Shown here one piece after another: positions 25,990-34,367 of a stretch of DNA of 64,000 bases. Below the pieces are notes generated by a model. That model saw nothing but the letters and a program-made list of their open reading frames with translations, did not search any database and was not told the origin of the DNA. The DNA comes from Cyclobacteriaceae bacterium (GTDB lineage Bacteria > Bacteroidota > Bacteroidia > Cytophagales > Cyclobacteriaceae). The translations under genes and the position numbers were made by a program. Position 1 is the first letter of the stretch; every line of letters starts with the position of its first letter. The DNA lies in assembly GCA_027533395.1 (NCBI GenBank), contig JAPZUF010000014.1, forward strand, positions 1-64,000. The letters are read 5' to 3'.

Positions 25990-28900
25990 TTATAGATCAA
26001 ACTTAATACCTACGCGTGTCCACCACGAGTAAAACTCTCTTTGAATAAATTGTTCTTTACTTCCCTGATATACTTCGAAAGGTTGGTTAGTTAAGTTTAA
26101 ACCTTCTACAAAGAATCTGAATTTGTTGCTAATAGTATAAGTGGCCGTTGCATCTACTTGAACACGATCATTCACAAATATATCTTCCGAGCTATCGCCT
26201 CCCAATTCTGATAAATAGGAACCATTAAAGTTAGCCGAAATTCTAACGTTGAATCTTCCTTTATCGTACCCTAAGCTAAAGTTACCAATGTGGCGAGCCT
26301 GACCAGGCAAACGGATTTCTTCTAATTCAGTAGCATCGTTTCTTGATTGAATTTCTGCCTTGGAGTGCGTGTACGTGTAATTTGCATATACTGCCAAGCC
26401 ACTAAGAGCACCCGGCAAGAATGATAAATTTTGTTGATAAGCTATTTCGAAACCTACTAAGTTTGCTGACTCTCCGTTTCTAGCCTGAGTTAATAAAACA
26501 TTGGTTCCAAAATTTCTGCCTTCATAAGATGTTGCTGAAAAACGTTGGTTGAATATAAAATCGTTCAATTGCTTTACGAAAACACCTCCAGATAAAATAC
26601 CTACGGTACCAAAATATTTTTCCACTAACACATCAATATTGGTTGCCCCAACTGGCTTAAGCGCTGCGTTACCTATTGTACCTTCACGCGAGTTTAAATC
26701 TATTTCTTGAGAAGGGATGATGTCTTGAAAATTAGGACGAGCATAAGTTCTGGTTACGGCCGCGCGAATGTTTAAGTCTGATGACACACTATATTTCATG
26801 TGTACTTGTGGCAATAAGAAGTTGTAGTCGGTACCACCTGCAACAGGTACTACTTCATCCAAATCCCCTTCAAAATCGAAAAATACCTGATTAGAAGTAT
26901 AGCTAACCGTAGTACGCTCAAATCTGAAACCACCCAATAACATTAACTTTTTAAATTGCCATTTTCCCATTGCATAAGCTGCATAGACATCTTCAGTTGC
27001 GTTAAAGGCTTCAACAGCTTCGGTGGCTTGCTTTTCTTCTGTATCTAATTGATAACCGTTTTTATTGGCATTAAAATGATCGATTACTTTTTGTACATCT
27101 GCATTAGCGCGAATGAGGTACTTACCATCTAAAAATTTACCTGAAGGTCCGCCTTCGAATTTATCAAGTGTGTAATCTCCCGCATCGAAACCAGTAAAGG
27201 TTACATCGCCACCTTCCCAACCGTATACATTTTCGGTTATATCGTAACGTTTTTCTTTTAATCTTACCTTCGCTCCCCATTTTAAAATAGCATTGGTTTT
27301 TGTTGCAGGTAAAGTATAGGTAAAGTTTACTTTGGCAGTTTTATTTGCATCAAATGCATAGGTATTACCAGAAACTAATTCATCGAATTCATAATTGCTG
27401 TTTTGCAAATAATCATTTTCAGGATTTAGATGAGATACCCCATTAACAGTAAAAGATGGGAAATTTCTATTTGTTTCAAAATCAATTTCAAGCTCATCGA
27501 AAGCTGCCACGCTTCCTATTTCAATATCAAATGGAGTATCTTGAATACCTTCTGAGTATGCTACCTCGTAATCAACATTTAATTTATTAAAAGTATGCTT
27601 TCCACCCAGGTTAAAGCTGGAAACAATTTGCTTTTCTAATCTGTCTTTAGTAAAACGTTCTATCTCATTATCTTCGAAAGGAGAACCATCTACATTAGGT
27701 ACAAGAATATATCTTCTGCGTTGTTCGCGGTCGGTAAAACGATTGTATAATGATCGGAAATAAAACTCATTATTGCTATTCAATTTATAATCAAGAGTGC
27801 TGCTTAATCCTGTTCTTGTACGCACCAATTCATAATCACGTAATTCTAATTCATCGCCATCGCGCTCCCAATTGTCTGATCCTCGATCACTTTCATAATA
27901 ACTTCCGTTTATCATAACGCCCAGCTTGTTATTGAGAAAACGTTTTCCAAGTTCTAACGATCCTTGAAAATTAGGTCTGCCTACGATTTGATTATATCCA
28001 AGTAAAGCACTTCCGTTTATTGATAAGTTTTCTGTTGTGGCAGTTCTAGTAATAAGATTTACACTTCCGCCAATGGCATCGCCATCCATATCAGGTGTCA
28101 ATGATTTTGAAACTTCTATTGATGCAAGTTGATCTGCTGGTACTGCATCTAAGGCAACGAAACGTACGCCCGCTTCTGGGGAAGGAATTTGCTCGCCATT
28201 GATGCTGATGTTTGTGAATTGTGGGGCAAGACCACGTACGAGTACATAACGCCCTTCGCCTTGATCTCGTTCAATATTAACTGCCGGCACACGCTGCAAA
28301 GCTTCTGCAACATTTGGATCAGGAAAACGACCAATCTGATCTGCACTTACAATGTTCTTTATGTTATCAGCGCTTTTCTGCTGGTTCAATGCTTTTTGCT
28401 GACCCTGTAAACTTCCAGTGATAACAATATTTTCCAATTCTTTTACATCGCTGTTTAAGGAAATTTCTATTCGTGAAGTTGCATTTGCAGTTATAGTATA
28501 TTGGCCGGTGAAATTGGCAAAACCTATGTAGCTAACCTCAATGGTTACTTCACCTGCAGGAACACGCAAACTGAATTCTCCGTTTAAATCGCTAACAGTA
28601 CCAATGGTTGAGTTTTGAACGCGGACGGAGGCACCCGGTAAACGATCACCTACTTGTTTATCCGTTATTATACCGGATAATATTCCGAAACCTTCTTCCT
28701 TATTTTTTTTATCAGAAATTACTTTAACAACTAACTGGTTATTAATTCGTCTTACTTCTGCACGGGTAGCTTGAGTAAACTTCTGTAAAACTGTGCCTAA
28801 TGATTTTTCATTTCCATCGAAAGCAATAATTTGATTTACATTAAGTGTTTCATTACTATACACTAACGTGAATTTTGTTTGTGTCTCAATCAAATTAAAT

Positions 28901-29082
28901 AATTGCTCTACCGAAAAATCTCCCGCTTTAACAGCTATTGGAACATCGAACAAGTTTTGCGAATGTGCTTTGGTTGCACCCGACACAAATGGAAGGGTAA
29001 GCGATAAAAGAAATAATGGTAGCCACAAACGAATGGGCTTCCATGATTTCTTTCTATTTTCAAACTGTACATTTTTTATCAT
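25990..29082 (-). CDS. TonB-dependent receptor with STN signalling domain (TonB-Xanth-Caul type)
   Basis: The protein has 1030 residues in this order: signal peptide, STN domain (~45-120, FSVEQLFNLIETQTKFTLVY), CarboxypepD_reg-like domain (LSGIITDKQVGDRLPGASV), plug (RFPDPNVAEALQRVPAVNI, GRYVLVRGLAPQFTNISING, MDGDAIGGSVNLIT) and barrel, ending ...RVGIKFDL. The plug wording is that of the TonB-Xanth-Caul group, distinct from SusC. The STN domain normally passes ligand occupancy to a FecR anti-sigma factor, and FecR is encoded 20 bp upstream. Ligand by context: phytate or a breakdown product. Confidence 0.93.
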   Translation of the reverse strand: MIKNVQFENRKKSWKPIRLWLPLFLLSLTLPFVSGATKAHSQNLFDVPIAVKAGDFSVEQLFNLIETQTKFTLVYSNETLNVNQIIAFDGNEKSLGTVLQKFTQATRAEVRRINNQLVVKVISDKKNKEEGFGILSGIITDKQVGDRLPGASVRVQNSTIGTVSDLNGEFSLRVPAGEVTIEVSYIGFANFTGQYTITANATSRIEISLNSDVKELENIVITGSLQGQQKALNQQKSADNIKNIVSADQIGRFPDPNVAEALQRVPAVNIERDQGEGRYVLVRGLAPQFTNISINGEQIPSPEAGVRFVALDAVPADQLASIEVSKSLTPDMDGDAIGGSVNLITRTATTENLSINGSALLGYNQIVGRPNFQGSLELGKRFLNNKLGVMINGSYYESDRGSDNWERDGDELELRDYELVRTRTGLSSTLDYKLNSNNEFYFRSLYNRFTDREQRRRYILVPNVDGSPFEDNEIERFTKDRLEKQIVSSFNLGGKHTFNKLNVDYEVAYSEGIQDTPFDIEIGSVAAFDELEIDFETNRNFPSFTVNGVSHLNPENDYLQNSNYEFDELVSGNTYAFDANKTAKVNFTYTLPATKTNAILKWGAKVRLKEKRYDITENVYGWEGGDVTFTGFDAGDYTLDKFEGGPSGKFLDGKYLIRANADVQKVIDHFNANKNGYQLDTEEKQATEAVEAFNATEDVYAAYAMGKWQFKKLMLLGGFRFERTTVSYTSNQVFFDFEGDLDEVVPVAGGTDYNFLLPQVHMKYSVSSDLNIRAAVTRTYARPNFQDIIPSQEIDLNSREGTIGNAALKPVGATNIDVLVEKYFGTVGILSGGVFVKQLNDFIFNQRFSATSYEGRNFGTNVLLTQARNGESANLVGFEIAYQQNLSFLPGALSGLAVYANYTYTHSKAEIQSRNDATELEEIRLPGQARHIGNFSLGYDKGRFNVRISANFNGSYLSELGGDSSEDIFVNDRVQVDATATYTISNKFRFFVEGLNLTNQPFEVYQGSKEQFIQREFYSWWTRVGIKFDL

Positions 29083-29102
29083 AAGAAATTAATTTGGGTT
29101 GG

Positions 29103-30074
29103 TTAATAAATTTTAATTTGTTTGTTATTAATTACATAAGATGCGTGTAAAGAGTAGGTTATGGCTTCGAGTACTGTGTGCATGTTCTCGTTTACAAATT
29201 TTCCACTGATTTTTTTGTTGGCAAGGTTTTCATCTACTTCAATATCTACTCCATACCATCTTTCGATTTGTTGTGCTACATGCTGCGTACTTTGGTTCTG
29301 AAATAGAAGAATGTTTTTACTCCATGCCGCCACAATGTTTGCATCGGTGGCAACAGTTTTTATTTGAGCTTGTCTATGGGTGATGGTCGCTTGTTGATTG
29401 GGTAATAAAAATGCGTGCGCCAACTCATTTTGCACTAAAACTTTTCCACTTGCTACTGTGATTTGTGTTGCCGAGTCAAATGTGTTGATATTGAATGATG
29501 TACCCAGCACAGTTGTTTTCGTTGCGTTTGCTTCTACTACAAATGGTCTTAATGTATCTCGTGCAATTGTAAAAAAAGCTTCGCCTTGTAAGCGAACAAA
29601 GCGTTGTTTGCTAAAGTCTTGATAAATTTTTATTGTGCTACCGGAATTTAATTTTATTTCGGAGCCATCGGGTAATTTTATTGTTAACTTCTTACCTAGC
29701 GGTGCAATGCGTAAAATCGAAGTAGTGTCATTATTGTAATTGGCGTGCTGAATCGAGGAAGTTGGTAATAAAAAATTAAAATAAGAGAACACAAAAAGCA
29801 AAGCACTTAGACAGGCTGCGAGCAAGTATACTTGTAAGTACTTGTTCTTACTTTTATCTTTATTAATGGTACTCTTAAACTTTTCGAATTCAATAGTATC
29901 ATTAAAAATAGGTGTAGGATAACTTGCTTCTTGCCATGCATTACAATATTCTTGAAAAACCTGTTGGCGCAACGGATCTTCAGCAATCCATTCTAGTAAA
30001 CGCTGTTGTTCGGCAGCATTAGCTTCATTAGCCAGGTATTTTACAATAATTGTAGAAATGTATTTATCCTCCAT
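29103..30074 (-). CDS. FecR-family anti-sigma factor
   Basis: The protein has 323 residues. An N-terminal cytoplasmic anti-sigma region (ANEANAAEQQRLLEWIAED, helical) precedes one membrane span (~80-100), the periplasmic FecR domain (IKLPDGSEIKLNSGSTI, GEAFFTIARDTLRPFVVEA) and a C-terminal DUF4974/STN-like domain (HVAQQIERWYGVDIEVDE). It would hold the neighbouring ECF sigma factor and release it when the STN domain of the receptor binds ligand. Gene order sigma-FecR-receptor is standard for this cascade. Confidence 0.94.
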   Translation of the reverse strand: MEDKYISTIIVKYLANEANAAEQQRLLEWIAEDPLRQQVFQEYCNAWQEASYPTPIFNDTIEFEKFKSTINKDKSKNKYLQVYLLAACLSALLFVFSYFNFLLPTSSIQHANYNNDTTSILRIAPLGKKLTIKLPDGSEIKLNSGSTIKIYQDFSKQRFVRLQGEAFFTIARDTLRPFVVEANATKTTVLGTSFNINTFDSATQITVASGKVLVQNELAHAFLLPNQQATITHRQAQIKTVATDANIVAAWSKNILLFQNQSTQHVAQQIERWYGVDIEVDENLANKKISGKFVNENMHTVLEAITYSLHASYVINNKQIKIY

Positions 30075-30152
30075 GTGTGTGCTAAGAGTGCAAACCTGGA
30101 TTTTTCTACTTAGTGGTTCTTGTTAAAAAGATGTTATGCTTTTGTTAAGCAC

Positions 30153-30707
30153 TTAGTTGAAATACCTCTTTTTAAGCAATAATTTTTTGCGTAGAAACTC
30201 AAGAGCATGTGCCATATGTTGTTCAACTGTTCGTTCAGATATTTCTAGTAACGCAGCAATCTCTTTGCGCTTGAGTCCATCTATTTTACACAATAAAAAA
30301 ACTTCTTTACAACGTGCGGGCAACAAATCGATTACATTAGTTAAATCGCGCTGGAACTCATTACGCTGTAATTGTTCAAATGGATTTAAGCTAGTTTCAG
30401 GCAATTCGTCAGATAATTCTAAATCAGCTTTTCGGTTGGTTTTTAATTTCTTTAAACAACAATTGCGAACGCAAGCGTAAAGATAACTTTTAAGAGAGAC
30501 TGATATAGATAGAGATGAACGCTTTTGCCAAATAACCATAAACACTTCGCTAACTATTTCTTCAGCTTCTTGTTTATCCTGCGAATAACGGAATGCGAAT
30601 TGACAGAGTGTTCCATAATATCGTTTGAACAAAATAGAAAAGGCAAACTCTTCACCTTTACATAAAGCTTTGGTTAGTTCTATATCTGATAAAGGTTCTG
30701 CAAACAC
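30153..30707 (-). CDS. ECF RNA polymerase sigma factor (Bacteroidota RpoE family)
   Basis: Sigma region 2 (FSILFKRYYGTLCQFAFRY, EIVSEVFMVIWQK) and region 4 (IDLLPARCKEVFLLCKIDG, RKEIAALLEISERTVEQHM) are both clear. No ATG fits: the frame can open at a TTG at 30746 or a GTG at 30734, and the GTG at 30707 puts the family core (PLSDIELTKALCKGEEFAF) close to the N-terminus, giving 184 residues. It heads the phytase operon and would drive it when released by FecR. The gap to FecR is 78 bp. Confidence 0.9.
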   Translation of the reverse strand: MFAEPLSDIELTKALCKGEEFAFSILFKRYYGTLCQFAFRYSQDKQEAEEIVSEVFMVIWQKRSSLSISVSLKSYLYACVRNCCLKKLKTNRKADLELSDELPETSLNPFEQLQRNEFQRDLTNVIDLLPARCKEVFLLCKIDGLKRKEIAALLEISERTVEQHMAHALEFLRKKLLLKKRYFN

Positions 30708-30911
30708 ATTACAAAAATTGTATTCGTTTCGCACATGATGCGGCAAAATAAATTATGCTTGTGTTAATTTTATATGAAGCAAACGAGAATGAATTTATTA
30801 ACATCAATCCATAACAGTAAGAAAATATTTTTCACATTTCGATTACTGAAAAATATAAAAGCCTTTATGCTTGCATAACAAATAAAACATGTCCGATTAA
30901 TAGCTTTCGGA

Positions 30912-31598
30912 ATGGAAAACCAAAGCCTTATACAACAAAATACTTTAAAGAATACAATTACAAGTTTTCTTGGTCCATGTATAGTATTAATGCTACTTCA
31001 TTTAATTTCAGGTCCGGTAAGTTCAGTCGTACTTATTAATGGCATGCACAACAATCCACTGGACTATTTATTTAAATACATTACCAATCTTGGAGATGGT
31101 ATTATACTCATACCCATTGCCTTATTCATGCTTTTTAAAGGAATCTATTACAGCATATCTTTTATTTTGGCAGCCATTTTACAAGGAGCCATTTTGATAA
31201 TTTGTAAAAAAGTACTTTTTACGGCTTCTGCTCGCCCCATTCAATACCTTGAACATGAAACAATTCATTTTGTACCTGGTGTTGTAGTCCATCACTGGAA
31301 TACTTTCCCATCAGGACATACTACAACAGCTTTTGGAATGTGTATTTTACTTGCATTAGCCTTACATAACATCTTCATTTCTAGATTTCTATTGCTTGTT
31401 GCTGTGTTAGTTGGTGTTTCAAGAATTTACTTGCTACAACATTTCGCACTTGATGTAGCTATAGGCGGTTTAATTGGAATTGGAACTTCCTTAGCATGTT
31501 ACTTCTGGATTATTACGAATCAAAATAAACCTCATTGGATGCATAAAAGAATTAGAATTTTAAAAGGAAGAAAGCAAATTAAAATTGCTATTGCTTAA
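30912..31598 (+). CDS. PAP2-family membrane phosphatase
   Basis: The protein has 228 residues and about six membrane spans. The three phosphatase motifs appear in order: KVLFTASARP (Lys...Arg-Pro), FPSGHTTTAFG (PSGH) and SRIYLLQHFALDVAIGG (Ser-Arg-x5-His-x3-Asp). Members remove phosphate from lipid phosphates such as undecaprenyl pyrophosphate or phosphatidate. Beside the GT39 and GT2 genes it probably takes part in lipid A or undecaprenyl-linked sugar handling. Its 3' end overlaps the convergent GT39 gene by 11 bp. Confidence 0.9.
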   Translation: MENQSLIQQNTLKNTITSFLGPCIVLMLLHLISGPVSSVVLINGMHNNPLDYLFKYITNLGDGIILIPIALFMLFKGIYYSISFILAAILQGAILIICKKVLFTASARPIQYLEHETIHFVPGVVVHHWNTFPSGHTTTAFGMCILLALALHNIFISRFLLLVAVLVGVSRIYLLQHFALDVAIGGLIGIGTSLACYFWIITNQNKPHWMHKRIRILKGRKQIKIAIA

Positions 31599-33168
31599 CG
31601 TGACTATATATTATAACACTTCCATTTTCAAACAATTCCTTTTGTTTATAGACAAGTATTAAGTTTTTGTTGGCATTTAAATCATTTTCGTCAGCATGAT
31701 TAGTTAAAACCATAACATTGCCTGCCTTCTTTACAAATTTATTTAAGCTAGAGCTATCAGGAATTACCTTTACTGGAGATTTAAAATACCATACAAATGC
31801 AGGATTAAAATTCTTATAAGCAACAACGCTTAGAGAATCACTTGCAGTTTGTAGATTGAATTTTTCAATGGCTGCTTTTACTGAATTTGAATTTACTAAA
31901 TCGGGTAAAAAAAATGTATGTAAAGAAATATTAAACAAGTACCACGCAGTAAAAATAGTATATACTACGTACCATTTATTTCTGTTGATATAAAAATGCA
32001 ATGCCACAAATGCACTAACTGGCAATAAAAATAAACCAAGAATTTTAAACCAATGAAAATTCAAATTCGGTAATTCTTGCTGTATAGAATAATAAACAGC
32101 AATTGGAATTGTTAAAGATAAAATAATCAAAAACGCCATACCAAATCTTGATCGAAATCTGTTTCTGAAAATTTGTTTTGTCTTTAAGCTATGAGCAATT
32201 AAAATAGATAAAAAAGGAACAACCGGACCAATGTAACTTGGTAATAACGTTCGGCTAAATGAAAAGAAAATAACAACGACACCTACTGTTACCAATGCAA
32301 ACAGCAAAAACTTATTTCTTAACCAAAAATTTCTCTTTTTATACAAAGCAGGGAACAACCAAACACCAAATGGAAGCACTGCCATCCAGGCATACAGAAT
32401 TGCTAGGCCAGGAAAACCTCTGTGCCCCTCTCGTGTTTCTAAAAAGCGATTTACATGGTGATCTAGAAAGAAACCTTCAAGCCATGCACCCTTTGTTTCT
32501 ATACCTACATATATAAACCACGGAGAAGTAATCAGTAGAAACAACAGCAGGCCTTTCCAGTGTAAAACAGATAAGCATTTTTTTAAATTAAACCTTTTTG
32601 TTAACAACATGTAAACCATAAATATGAGTGCAGGAAAAACAATGGCCACCAAACCTTTAGCTAAAAATGCCAATGCTGCAAAAAGATAAAACAAAAGTAA
32701 ACTTCTACCACTTTCTAAGAACAGATAAAGGTGAATCAACGCTAGAAACAGCAAAAGAAGTAAATATGGATCGGGTACTGCTAATCTAAATTGGATGGAA
32801 ACAAAAGTTGAGCTTAGCAAAACCAAAGTGGTCAGCCAAGCTGTTTTCTTTCCTAGCAACATGCCTACATAATAGAAAGTAAGAAAAATCAATAGCATGC
32901 CTGCTACTCCTGAAAAAAAACGTGCTCCTAATTCGTTATATCCAAAAATCAAATACCCAATCTCCATAAAAAAATAATGAAGTGGCGGCTTATCTGTTCG
33001 TAAGTTTTGATTAAAAGTTGGAACAAACTGAGGTGAACCATGAGCCATTTCGTAGGCACAAACAGAATTTTTCACTTCATCTAAAATATAGATGTCTGTT
33101 TTACCCAGGTTTAAAAAAAAGAGAGAAAGTGAACAAACGAATAAAATAATAATAGAGTAGCGTGGCAT
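31588..33168 (-). CDS. GT39-type membrane glycosyltransferase (ArnT-like)
   Basis: From the ATG at 33168 the protein has 526 residues; an earlier TTG at 33186 would add six. At least ten membrane spans are visible. The first loop has the catalytic acidic pair of the PMT/ArnT superfamily (DIYILDEVKNSVCAYEM) and the typical TDKPPLHYFF motif. These enzymes transfer a sugar from a polyprenyl-phosphate carrier to lipid A or a protein at the periplasmic face. The divergent GT2 gene 125 bp away may make the lipid-linked donor. Confidence 0.88.
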   Translation of the reverse strand: MPRYSIIILFVCSLSLFFLNLGKTDIYILDEVKNSVCAYEMAHGSPQFVPTFNQNLRTDKPPLHYFFMEIGYLIFGYNELGARFFSGVAGMLLIFLTFYYVGMLLGKKTAWLTTLVLLSSTFVSIQFRLAVPDPYLLLLLFLALIHLYLFLESGRSLLLFYLFAALAFLAKGLVAIVFPALIFMVYMLLTKRFNLKKCLSVLHWKGLLLFLLITSPWFIYVGIETKGAWLEGFFLDHHVNRFLETREGHRGFPGLAILYAWMAVLPFGVWLFPALYKKRNFWLRNKFLLFALVTVGVVVIFFSFSRTLLPSYIGPVVPFLSILIAHSLKTKQIFRNRFRSRFGMAFLIILSLTIPIAVYYSIQQELPNLNFHWFKILGLFLLPVSAFVALHFYINRNKWYVVYTIFTAWYLFNISLHTFFLPDLVNSNSVKAAIEKFNLQTASDSLSVVAYKNFNPAFVWYFKSPVKVIPDSSSLNKFVKKAGNVMVLTNHADENDLNANKNLILVYKQKELFENGSVIIYSHVKQ

Positions 33169-33292
33169 GAATAAAGGATTTATCAAAGCTAGAAAAGCAA
33201 TGTGTAGCCTATATTAAGCCATTAATAAGAATTTAATACTTCAACAATTCTATGTTCATATTCAATATAAAGTGTGTTACTAATATTGTTAA

Positions 33293-34276
33293 ATGAAACT
33301 TGACATATCTTTAGTAATTACTGTTTACAACGAAGAAGAAAATATTAAACCTTTGATTAAAAGCATCAATCAAAATTTATCAAATTTTAATTTTCAGGTT
33401 ATTTTCGTTGATGACGGATCCACTGATCGAACAAAAGAGGTGATACTTACTAACATAGACGAAAGGTACATGCTCGTTGAACTCAGCACAAACTTTGGTC
33501 AAACACCTGCCATGGCAGCCGGCATCCAAAAAGCAGAGGGTGATTACATTATTACACTAGATGGTGATTTACAGAACGATCCTTCTGACATTCCGATGAT
33601 GTTGCAAAAACTAAAAAACGAAAATTGGGATTTAGTAGCCGGTTATCGGAAAGATAGACAGGATCAAGCTTTATTTAGAAAATTTCCCAGCAAAATTGCT
33701 AATAGACTAATTCGAAATTTGACCGGCATATACATTCGCGATTACGGTTGCACATTAAAAGTTTTTCGTGCTGAGTTAGCACAAAACCTTGGCTTATATG
33801 GCGAGTTACACAGATTTATTCCAATCTTAGCTGCAGTTGAAGGTGCAAAAGTTACAGATGTTGTTGTAAAACACCACGCTCGCATACATGGCAAGTCGAA
33901 ATATGGTTTAGGCAGAACATTTAAAGTAATGAGCGATTTACTTTTGATGGCCTTCTTTAAAAAATATTTCAAAAGACCCATCCATTTTTTTGGACCACTA
34001 GGGTTCTTAAGTTTTTTCATAGGTTCAATCATCAGTTTATATCTATTAGGAATTAAAGTGATGGGTGGGGAAATTTGGGGACGGCCTATCCTTATACTAG
34101 GTATTACATTAATTTTAGCAGGAATACAGTTTTTAACTTTTGGATTAATCGCAGAATTAATCATGAGGATTTATTATGAATCGCAAGAAAAGAAGCCATA
34201 CAAAATTAGGCATGTATTCAAAGGTAATCCGAAAAAAAGCGCAACTATCAGTGACGAGAACTACGCTGTCGTATAG
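33293..34276 (+). CDS. GT2 polyprenyl-phosphate glycosyltransferase (DPM/ArnC-like)
   Basis: The protein has 327 residues. The GT-A core shows VIFVDDGSTDRTKE, ITLDGDLQNDPSDIP (metal-binding Asp residues) and HHARIHGKSKYGLGRT. Two C-terminal membrane spans (~235-300) follow. This matches the dolichyl/undecaprenyl-phosphate mannosyl/glucosyl/Ara4FN transferase family, including the ArnC/GtrB type. It would charge a polyprenyl phosphate with a sugar for use by a GT39 or GtrC-type enzyme; the GT39 gene is divergent next door. Confidence 0.9.
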   Translation: MKLDISLVITVYNEEENIKPLIKSINQNLSNFNFQVIFVDDGSTDRTKEVILTNIDERYMLVELSTNFGQTPAMAAGIQKAEGDYIITLDGDLQNDPSDIPMMLQKLKNENWDLVAGYRKDRQDQALFRKFPSKIANRLIRNLTGIYIRDYGCTLKVFRAELAQNLGLYGELHRFIPILAAVEGAKVTDVVVKHHARIHGKSKYGLGRTFKVMSDLLLMAFFKKYFKRPIHFFGPLGFLSFFIGSIISLYLLGIKVMGGEIWGRPILILGITLILAGIQFLTFGLIAELIMRIYYESQEKKPYKIRHVFKGNPKKSATISDENYAVV

Positions 34277-34367
34277 GCGTCAAAAAACTATTTAAATGCG
34301 ATAATTAATAAATTCTTAACAGAAGGAATTTAATTACACATTACCTTGCAGGTTATATTTTTTTGCG

